Positions 1-14,084 are shown, numbered from the stretch's first letter. The stretch is DNA of 64,000 nucleotides from Chlorocebus sabaeus (GCF_047675955.1 NC_132904.1:83767447-83831446), one strand, 5' to 3'. Notes: generated from the letters alone by a model not told the origin. Numbers and translations: made by a program.

Positions 1-164
1 TGAGTAGCTGGGATTATAGGCGTGTGCCACCACACCAGGCTAACTTTTGTATTTTTAGTAGAGACAGGATTTCACCATGTTGGTCAGTCTGGTCTTGAAC
101 TTCTGACTTCGTTATCCACCCACGAAAGTGCTGGGATTACAGGTGTGAGCCACCGTGTCCAGCC
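1..164 (-). mobile_element. Alu, partial (cut by window edge)
   Basis: The plus strand reads as the reverse complement of an Alu and ends in the typical complement of the Alu 5' end (gccaccgtgtccagcc). The right part lies outside the window. A short internal deletion has removed the usual gccttggcctccca stretch. It replaces the first part of the Tigger1 element that follows. Confidence 0.93.
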
Positions 165-297
165 AAAGCATTATGTTTAAAACAAAGCGCACACATTAAT
201 TACAAAATACTTATAGCTAAAAGTTGATAATGATCATCTAAGCCTTCAGGAAGTCATAATCTTTAGAAGGCCTTGCCCCAGTGTTGACTATTGCTAA

Positions 298-2270
<1,973 letters not shown>

Positions 2271-2471
2271 AGGATTATTAATTGGCCTAATTTCAATATT
2301 GTTGTTTCTCAGGGAATAGGGAGGCCTGAGGAGAGTGAGTGGGATGGGGGAACAACTAGTTGGTGGAGCAGTCAAAACATACACAGCATTTATCTATTAA
2401 GTTTGCTGTCTTACACAGTTTGCAGTCTGTGGCACCCCAAAGCAATTACAATGGTAACATTAATGATAACA

Positions 2472-2770
2472 GGCCAGTGCAGTGGCTCATGCGTGTAATC
2501 CCAGCACTTTGGGAGGCCAAGGAGGACAGATCACTTGAGGCCAGGAGTTTGACACTAGCCTGGCCAACATGGCAAAACCATGTCTTTACTAAAAATACAA
2601 AAATTAGCCGGTCGTGGTGATGCACGCCTGTAATCCCAGCTACTCGAGTATCTGAGGCTTGAATCACTTGAACCTGGGAGGTGGAGGTTGCAGTGAGCTG
2701 AGATCATGCCACTGCACTCCAGCCTGGGTGACAGAGAGACTCTGTCTCAAAAACAGAACAAAACAAAAAC
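2472..2770 (+). mobile_element. Alu inserted in Tigger1
   Basis: The Alu reads in the plus orientation from ggccagtgcagtggctcat to an A-rich tail (aaaacagaacaaaacaaaaac). It splits the Tigger1 end region. The right monomer carries a small deletion after ctactcgagta. Confidence 0.93.
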
Positions 2771-2990
2771 TTTAAAGATTACTGATGATATCATTATAAC
2801 AGATATGCTAATAATGAGAAAGTTTGAAATGCTAGGAGAATTACCAAAATGTGATTCAGAGACAAAGTGAGCACATGCTCTTGGAAAAATGTCTTGGATA
2901 GACTTGCTGAATGCAGCGATGCCACAAACCTTTAATTTGTAAAAAACACAGTATCTGTGAAATGCAATAAAATAAGATTGCCTGCATATG

Positions 2991-3148
2991 CATATACAGT
3001 CATTGTGTGTATATAGTCATTTGCATGACAAAGGACTGAAAATATTCATTTGAAAGTGCTGAATGCATTAATAATTATAGTTAATATTTCTGAAATGGTG
3101 AACATTGGTGGGAAAAGGATTTCATGTTATATAAATGAACTTATTAGT
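2991..3148. other. Short unassigned spacer
   Basis: AT-rich sequence lies between the Tigger1 end and the next Alu. I recognise nothing in it. Confidence 0.4.
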
Positions 3149-3429
3149 CTTTTTTTCTTTCTTTCTTTTTTTTTTTTGAGACAGTCACTTTGTCATCCAG
3201 GCTGGGGTGCAGTGTTGCAATCACAGCTCACTGTAACCTTGATCTCCTGGGCTCAAACCACCATCTTGAGTAGCTGGGACCACAGGCATGTACCACTATG
3301 ACCAGCTAATTTTTTACTTTTTGTAGAGATGTTGCCTAGGGTGGTCTTGAACTCCTGGACTTCAGTGATTCTCTCACTTCGGCCTCCCAAAACTCTGGGA
3401 TTTATAGGAATGAACCACTGTTCCTGGAC
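3149..3429 (-). mobile_element. Old Alu (AluJ-like)
   Basis: This is a dimeric Alu in minus orientation with many substitutions and J-type features (gatctcctgggctcaaac, gtagagatgttgccta). It ends in a diverged gaaccactgttcctgg. Confidence 0.9.
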
Positions 3430-3495
3430 TACTTTTTAGTCCTATAATGGGGATATATTACTTATATAATAAAATATAGCGTGAGATGAAATTTC

Positions 3496-3772
3496 TTTCT
3501 TTTTTTTTTTTTGAGAAGGAGTCTCGCTTTGTCGCCTAGGCTGGATTGCAGTGGCACGATCTCGGCTCACTGCAACCTCCACCTCCTGGGTTCAAGCGAT
3601 TCTTCTGCCTTAGCCTTGTAGCTGGGACTACAGGCGTGTGCTACTGTGCCCAGCTAATTTTTGTATTTTTAGTAGAGACAGGGTTTCACCATGTTGACCA
3701 GGATGCTCTTGATCTCCTGACCTCGTGATCCGCCTGCCTTGGCCTCCCAAAGTGCTGGGATTACAGACATGA
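3496..3772 (-). mobile_element. Alu, 5' end missing
   Basis: A minus-orientation Alu starts at poly-T 3498-3513 and runs to attacagacatga, where the last 20 or so bases of the consensus are absent. Confidence 0.92.
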
Positions 3773-4245
3773 ATCTCATTAATTTCTAAATTTTTTTGAA
3801 CTAAAATATTAATTACAGTCGTTTAAAGCACTTCAGTGTATTGTTAAAGCTAATTACTAAGAGTGAAAATACATGATCTAGAACTTTATTATCTTGAATT
3901 AAATTTTCAAGATAATGTTAATTCATTTACCCAGCAAATTTTGACTCTTCATATGTTTTGTACACTGAATTAAGTGTTGGGGAAACAATGACGAATTGAG
4001 AAGCTCAAGGTTTAGTGAGATGTAGGTACCATTAAATATGTACATTACTGTATGATACGGCAAATATTGTTTTAGCAAAGTGGAAGAGGGGCAGAACAAC
4101 TGCCAGAAATTGTAGGGAAAGATTTTCTTTGGAGTCTGAATTCTTGAAGCATGAGTAAGAATTTTCTGGATAGGTAAGCACAGCAAAGAGAATTCTCACC
4201 TGAGGGAGCATTGTGTGCAAACAGGAGTCCTGAGTTGATAGGGCA
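3773..4245. other. Unassigned sequence
   Basis: I see no repeat family, splice-site pair or convincing coding frame in this AT-rich stretch. Confidence 0.4.
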
Positions 4246-4600
4246 TATTTATTCATCCTTTCTTTGTTCATTTATTTATTCTTTATTCAACTAATATTTA
4301 TTGTACACCTGTGTACCCGTTTGGGTGCTGTGGATATCATAGTGAACCTGACAGACATACTCCTATCATAAAATTCAGTATAATGTAGAAGAATGAATAA
4401 TTAAAATTATGATGAGTGTTGCAAAAGAGGAAGCATGAGGTGTTACAGGTGGGTGTATGTAACAATGTTAGATATAAGAGAAGCTTCTGGAATATTGAGG
4501 AGTGGTATGAGATGGGACTGGAAGGAGGGATTTGGTCCAATTTTGAAAGGTGTTTTATACTGAGCACAGGAGTTTAAATAACATTTTAATTTTTAAGAAA
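4246..4600 (-). mobile_element. L2 fragment
   Basis: The plus strand reads as the complement of the L2 3' end: ttcaactaatatttattgtacacc, then a ggtgctgtggatatcatagtgaacctgacagaca-like block. Typical downstream L2 complement follows to about 4600. Ancient and diverged. Confidence 0.7.
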
Positions 4601-4663
4601 TTAGTTACAGAAGTTCCAGAGTATGATTAAACTTTCTACTTTAGGACAATCATTTTGAATGTA

Positions 4664-4666
<3 letters not shown>

Positions 4667-4694
<28 letters not shown>

Positions 4695-4955
4695 GAGATG
4701 GAGTCTTATTCTATTGCCAAGGCTAGTATGCAGTGATGCCATGTTGGCTCACTGCAACCTCCACCTCCTAGGTTCCAGCGATTTCCTGCCTCAGCCTCCT
4801 CAGTAGCTGAGACTACAGGTACATGCCACCAAGCCTGGCTAATTTTTGTATTTTTAGTAGAGACGGGGATTCACCACGTTGGCCAGGCTGGTCTCGAACT
4901 CCTGACCTCAGGTGATCCCAACGCCTCGGCTTCGCAACGCACCATGCCTGGCCTG
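4667..4955 (-). mobile_element. Alu
   Basis: A long poly-T at 4667-4694 is followed by a complete dimeric Alu in minus orientation. There is a small deletion near its 5' end (cggcttcgcaacgcaccatgcc). Confidence 0.93.
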
Positions 4956-5495
4956 AATGCCCTCTTACGGATAGATTATAGTAGGACTAGATTGATGACC
5001 TGGCCAGTTAGGTTCTTATAGTGTTCAATTAGTAAAGCATTTTAATTGCTTAGACTTGGCACATAAACAGCAAAGAGAAAATTGGAGGGTATCAATCTAC
5101 ATCTGAATTTTTAAATCATTTTTTTCAATTCCATTTTGTAATATTTTCAGGAGATCTCTGTTAGATATTTTCTGCCTACGTTATACATATTAAAGCAAAT
5201 TAATAGTTTTATTCCACATTCTTACATTATATCCAGCTTCCCCATAACAATGACTGCTGTCATCTAAGTTATTTCACAAAGACAACAGACTATTCTTGAC
5301 TGGCAGGTTTATGTTTTGCTAGTTTTTTTGTTTTTACTTTTGTTGTTGTCAAATCCTGATTTATTTTAAAACTTTAAATTTGTCATAAAATCATAAAAAT
5401 CTCCAGAGTTTTTGTTTGTTCATTTATCATTGAGTTTTTAAATCTATCCAGCTATTGCTTGGTCAGACCTCGTCAGTACTATGCAGTGCTCATTA
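4956..5495. other. Unassigned AT-rich sequence
   Basis: I recognise nothing here. There is a small local repetition of cagtact/tagtact around 5475-5510. Confidence 0.4.
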
Positions 5496-6368
5496 GTACT
5501 CAGTACTGCACCTGAACCCTCTCTCAGGTATTAATTTCTCTCTTAGGCATTAATGCTCAAGTCCAGAAGTTGAGTAACTTTTTCTATTTAGAGCTACACA
5601 GTAAATTTTGCCAGCTTTGTGGGTCATATGGCCCCCATGGCAATTATTTAACTTTGCCAGCATAGAATGAAAACATACATAGACAATGTGTAAACAAATG
5701 AGTGTGTCTGTGTTCCAATAAAACTTTATTTATGGACACTGAAATTTGGTATCATATTTTTTCACATGTCAAGAAATATTCTTTCGTTCTCTTAAAACTG
5801 TTTGTTAGTCTTCTAGGGCTGCTGTGACAAATTATCACAAGCGTGGTGGCTTTAGGCAACAGAAATTTATTCTCTCTCAGTTCAGAGGCTAGAAACCTGA
5901 AAGCGAGGTGTTGGCAGAGCTGTGCTCCCTCTGAAGTTTCTAGGGAAGAATCCTTTCCTTGCCTCTTTGAGCTTCTGGTAGATCCTGGGAATCCTTGGTG
6001 TTCTTTAGTTTATAGTTGCATCATTCTAATCTTTGCCTCTGTCATCACATGGCCTTCTCCTCTCTATGTCTGTGTGGTTTTGTATTCAGATTCCCTCTTC
6101 TTTCTCTTATAAAGACACCTGTCATTGGATTTGGTGCTTCCTCTAATACAGTATGACTTTACATTAGCTTGGTTACATCTGCGAAGACCTTATTTCCAAA
6201 TAAGGTCACATTCACATGGACCAGCATACAATTTATCATTTGTGGGTACAATATTCAACCCACGACACTATTAAAAATATAAAAATAATTGTTATTTTGT
6301 GGGCCATACAAAACAGGTGGTGGGGTGGATTTAGCCATGTGCTGTATTTGCAGATTCCTGCTCTAGGC
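5496..6368 (+). mobile_element. hAT-Charlie-type non-autonomous element, split by an LTR
   Basis: Segments 5496-5811 and 6265-6368 together match a common hAT-type short transposon. It is recognised by gtgggtcatatggcccc, ccaataaaactttatttatgg and, after the interruption, gtgggccatacaaaacaggtgg. A second copy of the family lies at 30483-30690. I do not assign the exact family name. Confidence 0.7.
5812..6264 (-). mobile_element. ERVL-MaLR LTR (MLT1-like), inserted in the hAT element
   Basis: The complement of an MLT1-type solo LTR is visible: tctagggctgctgtgacaaa, gcaacagaaatttattctct, cttataaagacacctgtcat, tttccaaataaggtcacatt and a final ttcaacccacgacact. It separates the two halves of the surrounding hAT element, so it is the younger insertion. 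No internal retroviral genes are present. Confidence 0.65.
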
Positions 6369-6436
6369 AGAGTTGCCTTTTTATTTATTCTCTCAATAAA
6401 TGCATTATTCTTACTGGGAAACAAGGTGAGAATTAA

Positions 6437-6655
6437 CATTTATTGAGCCTCTGCTATCTTCCAGACATTTTTCTGGGTTTACTGACATATTTTCTCTTGT
6501 TTATTCTTCAAACAATCCTATAAAGCACTTCTTATTAGTAGCTCATGAAACAAGCTGAGAACATTATTAAATTTACTTGCTCAAGCTTACATAATATAGC
6601 TAAGAAGTAGCGACTCTAGGATTTGAATCTGTACATAAAACTAAGTGATGATAAT
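6437..6655 (+). mobile_element. MIR
   Basis: MIR-like order is preserved in plus orientation: attgagcctctgctatcttccagaca, ttcaaacaatcctataaagc, and an aacttgctcaagcttacataatatagctaagaag-type core. Ancient and diverged. Confidence 0.7.
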
Positions 6656-6739
6656 GTTTTTCTCTTTCTACTCTATCACTGTAGTTTCTCTGTGTGTAGT
6701 GACTTAACGTTGCTCCTTGGAATAGGTCTGTAATCCTCA

Positions 6740-7160
6740 ATCTCTTGTTTTAGCTCTTCATTAGGGTGATTTCACATGTACAGTGTTTCATGTCTAATTT
6801 AGTTGCTTTGGCTTTATTAACAGAAATGAATTTGATTAGCTTAAGTTAAAAATAGGAATTAAGGGGAAGAACACGTTGTTGGCTCCGAGAATTGAAAGAA
6901 GTTCTAAAGAGTCGAGTCTCAGGAAAAAATGGAACTAGGGCACCTACGGGAACTTAGCAGTAGGACCTATTATATAACACTGCCATTAAAGTGACTCAGC
7001 TCTAACATTTCCTTCCTTCCACCTTGCCTTTAACCTCAAATTTTAATCCTTTAGAGGGAGAATCTGTTTGGCCTATTTAGGTATAATCTTATGCTGGATC
7101 AAACTACCTTAGTAGGTGGAAGGCCGCTGGGGAAGGGGGCATGGCTCAAATGTGACCTGT
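6740..7160. repeat. Old interspersed repeat of unnamed family, containing inverted-duplication arm 1
   Basis: The stretch resembles a familiar ancient interspersed repeat with a gattagcttaagttaaaaat core, followed by blocks such as gactcagctctaacatttcc and agagggagaatctgtttggcc. I cannot name the family. Positions 6773-6918 are repeated in inverted orientation at 7728-7872. Confidence 0.45.
6773..6918 (+). repeat. Inverted duplication, arm 1
   Basis: The reverse complement of these 146 bases matches 7728-7872 with about 11 mismatches by hand count (roughly 92%). The arms are about 810 bp apart. See the finding. Confidence 0.9.
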
Positions 7161-7659
7161 GTAGCATTCTTCCTGAATTAAAGAACAACTCAATTTTTTT
7201 TTTCCTTTTTTTTTCAATGACATTTTTTGACTCAAGTGACATTCATGAGGCTTCTCTGTGGCATAGAGGGTCACGTGGAATAATCTTCATTTAATACGTG
7301 TGTGTTGTTATATCCTGATATGTACCGATGACAGTGATACATCTGAATTTAGAAATCTTTCCACTATGGCAGGTTATATTCTCTTCTGTTCTTCCATAGC
7401 TGTTAGTTCATTATTCTATAGTAGTAGTTTTCCTTCCTTTCTCCTCCTTCCCTTCATTTATCCCTTCCTCCCTCCTTTTCCCCCTTTATGCCTTCCTCTC
7501 TTACTTCTGTTCTTCTCTCATTACACTGATAAGCTATTCCAGAGCTGAGATTTTATTTAGTCATATTTATCTTTTAATGCTTGAAACAGAAAATGCTGTT
7601 AGGGTAAATACTAATTTTGTTTCCTTGCTTTAGTTGCTACTTCTCTTACTTCACAACTA
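7161..7659. other. Unassigned sequence with pyrimidine-rich tract
   Basis: The region contains T-rich runs and a C/T-rich tract at about 7425-7510 (cctcctt, cctccctcc blocks). I see no gene or assignable repeat. Confidence 0.5.
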
Positions 7660-8415
7660 CTTATTGAGTACTTGCTCTGTGTCTGGTATTGTTTTGAGGC
7701 GAGCGCACGAATGAGGCCTTGTACTTGACTTGACTCTTTAGAACTTCTTTCAATTCTCTGAGCCATCAAAGTGTCCTTCCCCTTAATTCCTATTTTTATC
7801 TTAAGCTAACCAAATTGATTTCTGTTTATAAAGCCAAAGCAACTGAATTAGATATGAAACACTGTACATGTGTATTGTGTTTGAGGCCAGGGCACAAATA
7901 GCCAATGCGCTGTCTTTGTAGACCTTACATAATAGAGGGAAAGTGGGACAATAATCCAATAAGGAAATAATTTAAAATTGTAAATGTTAGAGGTGGAAGT
8001 GCTAGGTAGAAAATAAGCAGGGTAAGAGTAGTTGTGGGGGAGTGGAGGTGCTTTTGGTCTGGAAAGGCCTCTCTGGAGAGGTGACATTGAGTACACTCTG
8101 AATGATGTAAAGGAGCTGTTAATAGATCTTGAGAAAATCTTATGCAAGAGTGTAATGAATAATAAGTAAACAGGTCCCAAGATGGGAACAAGTTTGATTC
8201 ATTTGATTTATAGCTAAGGAGTCTGTTGTCTGGACAGAATGGTATGAAATGAGGTTGGAAAGACAGACAAAAAACAGATTGTGTTTAGGATATTGTAGGC
8301 AGTGGTAAAGAGTTCAGACTTTAAGTGTAATAGAAAACCATTGGAGACTTTTAAAAAGCAAAAAGTGATATGATAGGATTTGCATTTTTAAAACTGTTAC
8401 TCCAGCTGATTTGGG
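7660..8415 (-). mobile_element. L2 fragment interrupted by inverted-duplication arm 2
   Basis: The L2 3'-end complement begins at ttattgagtacttgctctgt. It resumes after 7872 with ctgtctttgtagaccttaca and ggaaaggcctctctggagagg, and extends to about 8415. The inserted 145 bp are not L2. Confidence 0.75.
7728..7872 (-). repeat. Inverted duplication, arm 2 (inserted in L2)
   Basis: This is a near-identical inverted copy of 6773-6918. It is bracketed by imperfect ~30-bp direct repeats of L2 sequence at about 7687-7718 and 7873-7903, which look like a duplicated target. Confidence 0.9.
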
Positions 8416-8751
8416 AAGAAGTAATTGTAAAGGGGATGGACAGCCGTTTTAGAAGATGGGGGTCAGTTCTCAGACTAGTGCAGCAAATTATAAGAGCTCT
8501 AGAAAATTTACATATAAATATTTTACAAAATTCATTTAAACAATCTTTACAGATAATTTACTTAAATGAAAATAAATTCTGTTTAACTCCTGAAATTTAT
8601 ACTAATTTTACCGTTTTAACAAAGCAAATTTTGTACTCAGTACCTGGAACATACACCTTTTATTTCCCTGCCATTCTCACTCACCTTTTCTTGTTTGTTT
8701 TCAACAGTGATATCAAGGAACAGTATTGTATTGTATTGGGATATGCTTTAT

Positions 8752-8848
8752 GGCCTGGCTGGTCTTGAATTCCTGACCTCAAGTGGTCCACCCGCCTGCG
8801 ACTCCCAAAGTGTTGGGATTATGGGCATGAGCCACTGTGACCAGCCTA
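8752..8848 (-). mobile_element. Alu fragment (left-monomer 5' part)
   Basis: About 97 bases of Alu complement are present, from ggcctggctggtcttgaatt to gccactgtgaccagcc, with no poly-T. It is a truncated relic. Confidence 0.88.
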
Positions 8849-11300
8849 GAGTCCCTGTGTTTTAATTCATAAAATCAACGTAAATCTTTATTGATCATTT
8901 TGAAAAATAATTATAATAATCTTTATCAGTAGGCTTTTAAAACTTAATTTTTGTGGCTATCTCTTCAGAAGTTCATACTATTATTCCTGTGTGCATAAAT
9001 GTGTATTTATATGTATAAAATAGGGTCAGAAACATTTATATTAAAATTTCTTCACTTTTATAAAATATTTTATAATATTTCATTAAACATTTATTAATAA
9101 TCATCCTTTCAATAAAAAAGTTTAAAAATGACTATAATTAAAACAACTACATTAACTTTCTAGCAAAATATTTAGTATACTGTGTTCTTTTTTTTCGGAA
9201 GGAAATTTCTCGCTAAAAATGTATACCTTTAAAAGTGCTAAGGATTTTGTTTTGCTTTGTTTTTTAAAATATGTATACTATATATACACACTTGCAGGAG
9301 AAAAGGATTCATTGTACGGTTAGAATGTGATGGTTTTAAAAAAATATGTTTTTCATTTTTCATGTTAAAAATTGTTAATAAAGTCCCCATGAAGTATAGC
9401 AAATGCTATAGAAATACTAGAAGGAAGCATTACCTTTAATGAAGGCTGGTTTTAATTACTAAGTAGGTGTATGTACGGTATGTGTTTATAAAATTTATGT
9501 TTGGATTCTGAATTCTTATTAGAGTAATTTATGATGGAATTAAAAGTCAAAAGCAGAGGTAATCTAGTATAGGAAATGGTGAGAAATTGTGGAATTAGGG
9601 GGAATGATTAAGAATTGGAATCTATTTCATTCTTTTCAAGAATACATATAGTACACATATAAGTGTAGATTAAAAAGTCTGAGCTCATTTACGATATATT
9701 TATTAACAGCCCTAGCCTGGTAAAAAAACAACATTGATTTGAACAGTTTTGGATATTTTCCAGCTCCTGTTTACTTTCTTAAAACCATAAAAAAGTAATC
9801 TGGTTCCTTTTGACTTAAATAAGACAAAGAATTCAATACCGAGGCCCTGTTTATAGGTTGTTAAACATTTCACTTTGGTGTCTGAGGATAATGTTCAGCA
9901 TTGTGTTCAATTAGTGTGAACTAATCTAAGCTGAAGTGTCAGATTCCTAAACGTCTTACTTCAATTAATACAAAATACTAAGGACTCCATTCAGTCCAAA
10001 TTATTGCTCCATGGGTGCCAGCCACACAGTCTCCATAGCAGGCCTTTCTGTGGACTAATCAAGATTCATGACCTCCAGGTTTTGTGGCACTGGTGTTTTA
10101 GTATCTGGAACGTCACTTTTTCTTTTTGTGAGCTTCTCTGTTTTGATCCCAAGTTCTTTCTCCCATTCTAAGTTATGTATGGAATTGAACTTGTATGATA
10201 CTCTGATGTAGTTAGAAGTGAGTATAATTTGGTACAGTATACTGGAAATCTATTAAATTATATAAATTCAAACAAAACTATATGCCAATTTAGGATGTTG
10301 GTCTTCAGTAGACTAAGTTTCTGTAAGAGGTCAGTTAAAGACAACAGCAAGTTTGTTTCTTCCTACCTACCAGCGTTAGGGCTACGTATTGATTAAGTGG
10401 TGAAGTAGGCACATTTTTTGTTTGTTACTTTGGCACCTTTTTCAGCATGTCATTCCTAGTTTTGTTATTTTTTTCAGTTGCTTATCTTTTTAAATTTCTT
10501 GTGTCCATTGATATTTATAACTTAATGTAAATGTTTGTTATTGAATGAAAAGAATTGCTGAATGTCCAGCAGAATACAATAATGTACATGTGGCTTCAGG
10601 CACTGTGAGAAGAAGTATCTGCTTTGGAGGTAGGAGGAACTTTGAACATCTCTTAAATTCAAATAGGCAAATAAGTGCTCTATCTTATCATGCTTGATCT
10701 AGAATCTTACTTTGGCTTTTTGTGTTCAACTCTAGTTATTCTCTGAAGTGTTTACACAGATAATAGAGACATTGCTGTAGATAATAGTGGTATGGTCTAG
10801 TAAAACTCCTGGTTTCTAACCTTAATTTTCTGGTAAGGACATTAGAGCTGGAAAACAAAACTACAGCCCTTCTATACTTTGATGACGCCCTTTTTCCTAG
10901 TCTTAACTATGCCTGTATATGCATGTATGTTAGCATGTATGATTGTGTGCATGTGCATATACGTATTTACATATTTGCTTCAAATCTCTCATTGTTTTGT
11001 AGTCCTCTGACTCCAGATCTTTATTCCAGCTGTTTCAACCTTCTGCGTGTTCTTTTTTTTCTTGCAGGTTTCTGATACTTGTAATAAGAGAATCTCTACA
11101 AGACTGTTGTTTTTCTTCCTACTAAGAGAAGTTTCAGGAAATGCTTTTGGTTACTGAGTTACTACTATATGTATGGTACCATTTAGCAGGTAGACAATAA
11201 ATACTTGTTGAACAAATAATTGTGCTTTGAAGTATCTTTAGATAACTTCAGGATACTTGATGAACTGTTTTGTTAACTCTAAGAAAAATACTGGTAGGAA
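8849..11300. other. Unassigned low-repeat AT-rich stretch, 2.4 kb
   Basis: I find no recognisable transposon, splice-site pair with an open exon, or long frame. AT-rich runs dominate 8980-9200, and a TATG/GCATG-rich patch sits at about 10910-10975. It may contain very old repeats that I cannot recognise by eye. Confidence 0.45.
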
Positions 11301-11304
11301 ATGA

Positions 11305-11610
11305 ACTCTTGTCTATTGCTGGTAGGAGTGCCAACTTGCAACCACTTTGGAAAACGGTTTGTTACTTTTAAATAAAACTGAACATGTACATGTCAATCCA
11401 TTCTTCAATCCATTCTTTAAGTATATTCTAGATAAATTTCTAACTATATTTAGAAAATAGGAGAAACCAGCAAGAATATTTAGAGCAACATGTTCATAAT
11501 TATGAAAACTCAATTCAACTCAAGGGTCCATTAGTAGTTGAATGAATAAGTAAATTCTATATTTATGCAATGGAATACAATATAGCATATAAGCTTAAGT
11601 TGATTCTGAG
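11305..11610 (+). mobile_element. Old L1 fragment (ORF2 3' region)
   Basis: In plus orientation it follows the late ORF2 part of old L1s: tgctggtaggagtgcca, accactttggaaaacgg, gaatatttagagcaacatg and atgcaatggaatacaatata. It is heavily decayed. Confidence 0.75.
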
Positions 11611-11856
11611 AAACTCCAATGAATTATTTCTTCCAAATGCCCTTGCTGTTCCCTATTTGGAGAGTAAACAGGTTTAAGTTTTTTTTCTTTTTTTTTTTTT
11701 TTTTAACGTAGAGTTATAGCTTAACTGTAAATATCTGGTGCTTTTATGTCTTCTAACTATTTGATTTTAAAATTTAGCACCTCTACTTTCCTTGTTAAAA
11801 AAAACTTAGTAGTAGTATAGGTATGTAGTTGAAAGGAGCAGCAAGGTTGGTATTAG

Positions 11857-12196
<340 letters not shown>

Positions 12197-12205
12197 AATT
12201 TAAAT

Positions 12206-12500
12206 TTTTTTTTTTTTGAGATGGAATCTTGCTCTGTCACCCAGGCTGGAGTGCAGTGGGGCCATCTGGGCTCACTGCAACCTCCGCTCCCCGGGTTCAA
12301 GCAATTCTCGTGCCTCAGTTTCCTGAATAGCTGAGTTTATAGGCATGTGCCCCCACACCTGGCTAATTGTTTTATTTTTAGTAGAGACAGGGTTTCGCCA
12401 TGTTAGCCATGCTGGGGCTCAAACTCCTGACCTAAGGTGATCTGCCCTCTTTGGCTTCCCAAAGTGCTGGGATTATAGGCGTGATTATTGCACCCGGCCA
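12206..12500 (-). mobile_element. Alu, head-to-tail with the previous one
   Basis: A complete dimeric Alu in minus orientation starts at poly-T 12207-12217 and ends at gcacccggcc. Only about 10 bp separate it from the Alu at 11914-12196. Confidence 0.93.
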
Positions 12501-13340
12501 TTATTTCTTAATGTTTTTATCATAAATACTATACAACTGCTTACATTCTGTCTTTGGAAAAAATGAACCCTAAATTAATAGAATGTAAGTATTCAGGAAA
12601 TGATTTAATAATTCTCCAGACATCTAGAACAAAGAATACAGGAATGCAGAGTGTATACTCCAAGATAATGATTTTATTTTAATAAATTGAGGCAAGTTCT
12701 TCAGTGGGCTTCTAGATTTCTTTGGATACAAGTAGCAGGATACGTAACTACAAGTGACTTGCAGTATAAATACATTTTTTTTTTTAAGTAAATTATAAGG
12801 AGTCTTGGGGGTACCAGTTCCAGCATTTTTTTTTTAAGTAAATTACAAGGAGTCTTGAGAGTACCGGTTCCAGGATTTAGTGATATCAAGGGCCCAGGCT
12901 TTTTCCATCCCCTACTCTGCTGATCTTGTTTCATTTGCTTTTTGCTCTCATGCTTATCAATAAATTCTATGATAAGGATGATAGATTTATAAATTAAATA
13001 AATGATAGTGAAGGACATAAAATTTCATCTTTCTATTGTTTTCCTAAGAGGACTTGGATGAACAAACTTTAAGTTAGGACATACCTCTTTGAAAGTAATG
13101 TTCTCCTGAGATCATGTTGGAAATCATATGACTAATTCCTGATGTGTAAAGGGAATGGTCTTTCATATTGACAGTTCCTCCTTGTGTCCTGCCATCCCCT
13201 CTTCTTTCCCTACTGTCCTTTTCATGGGTTATAGAGATTAGACTGTGTATCTGGGAATCACCATCATTATCAATGTCTCTTAGGAGTGTAGTATAGGATG
13301 AGTAGCTGTTAAACCTTTTATAATTTTAATTTCTTTTTAT
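12501..13340. other. Unassigned sequence with a small tandem duplication
   Basis: No family is recognised. A roughly 50-bp unit beginning with a T run is present twice in tandem at about 12773-12871. Confidence 0.5.
12773..12871. repeat. Tandem duplication, ~50 bp x 2
   Basis: Two adjacent copies each contain a T run, aagtaaattataaggagtct (or its variant) and a gtaccagttccag block. They differ at a handful of positions. Confidence 0.88.
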
Positions 13341-13349
13341 GTTTTATTT

Positions 13350-13472
13350 AATTGTGGAGACTGGGTCTCAATAGTTGCCCAGGCTGGTCTTGAGCTCCTG
13401 GCCTCAAGCGCTCCTCCTACCTTGGCCTCCCAAAGTGCTGGGTTTACAGGAGTGAGACATTGTACCTGGCTC
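13350..13472 (-). mobile_element. Free left Alu monomer (FLAM-like)
   Basis: The sequence is a single Alu monomer in minus orientation, from gtggagactgggtctcaat to gagacattgtacctggct, with no second monomer. FLAMs are ancestors of dimeric Alus. Confidence 0.75.
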
Positions 13473-13724
13473 ATTAGATGTTTTAAAATGGGTTAAATTC
13501 CAATTATTAGAGTGACCTAATTTCACCAATTTTTTATATGGATTAAATAAATTGGGTTGTATAAAAGGTGCTAATTCTAATTTTTATGTTTAGTTACAGT
13601 TTTTTTTTTAACCTTGGGATGTGACCTTCTGGTTTCTTCTTTACTTTTAGATTGTACATATATCCTTTTACAAATTAGGCTTTATTTATTTATGTATACC
13701 TTTCCTATTGTGCTGATAGGCTTT

Positions 13725-14080
13725 ATTTTTTTAAACCAGTTTTTGCCTTGTAGAAACCTTGAGTGGAAAGTACAGAGGGTTCCCATATTACTCCCTTTCT
13801 CCTATTTTTAAAATCTTGTATGAATGCATTACATTCGATGCAATTAATGAACTCATATTGATGCCTTATTATTAATTGAAGTTTATAGTTTACATTAAGG
13901 ATAATTCTTTGTGTCGTATAGTTCTATGGGTTTGGACAAATGCATAATGTCACATATCCACCATTACGGTATTATGCAGAATAGTTTCACTGCCCTGAAA
14001 ATCCCCCGTGCTCCACCTATTCATCCGTTGCAGCCACTTTTTACTGTCTCTATAGTTTTGCATTTTTGAGAATGGGAGGA
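13725..14080 (-). mobile_element. L1M fragment (3' region)
   Basis: The complement of an old L1 3' region is seen: gagtggaaagtacagagggt, tctatgggtttggacaaatg, ccaccattacggtattatgc and ctgtgctccacctattcatc-like text. No tail or target duplication was found. Confidence 0.8.
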
Positions 14081-14084
14081 TTGT

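Noticed and set aside
7848..8191. 110-residue and overlapping minus-strand frames
   Set aside because: They lie in an L2 relic and inverted-duplication arm 2, with no homology that I recognise.
8370..8768. 132-residue plus-strand frame
   Set aside because: It crosses decayed L2 and AT-rich DNA into an Alu fragment, with no recognisable domain and no splice or promoter context.
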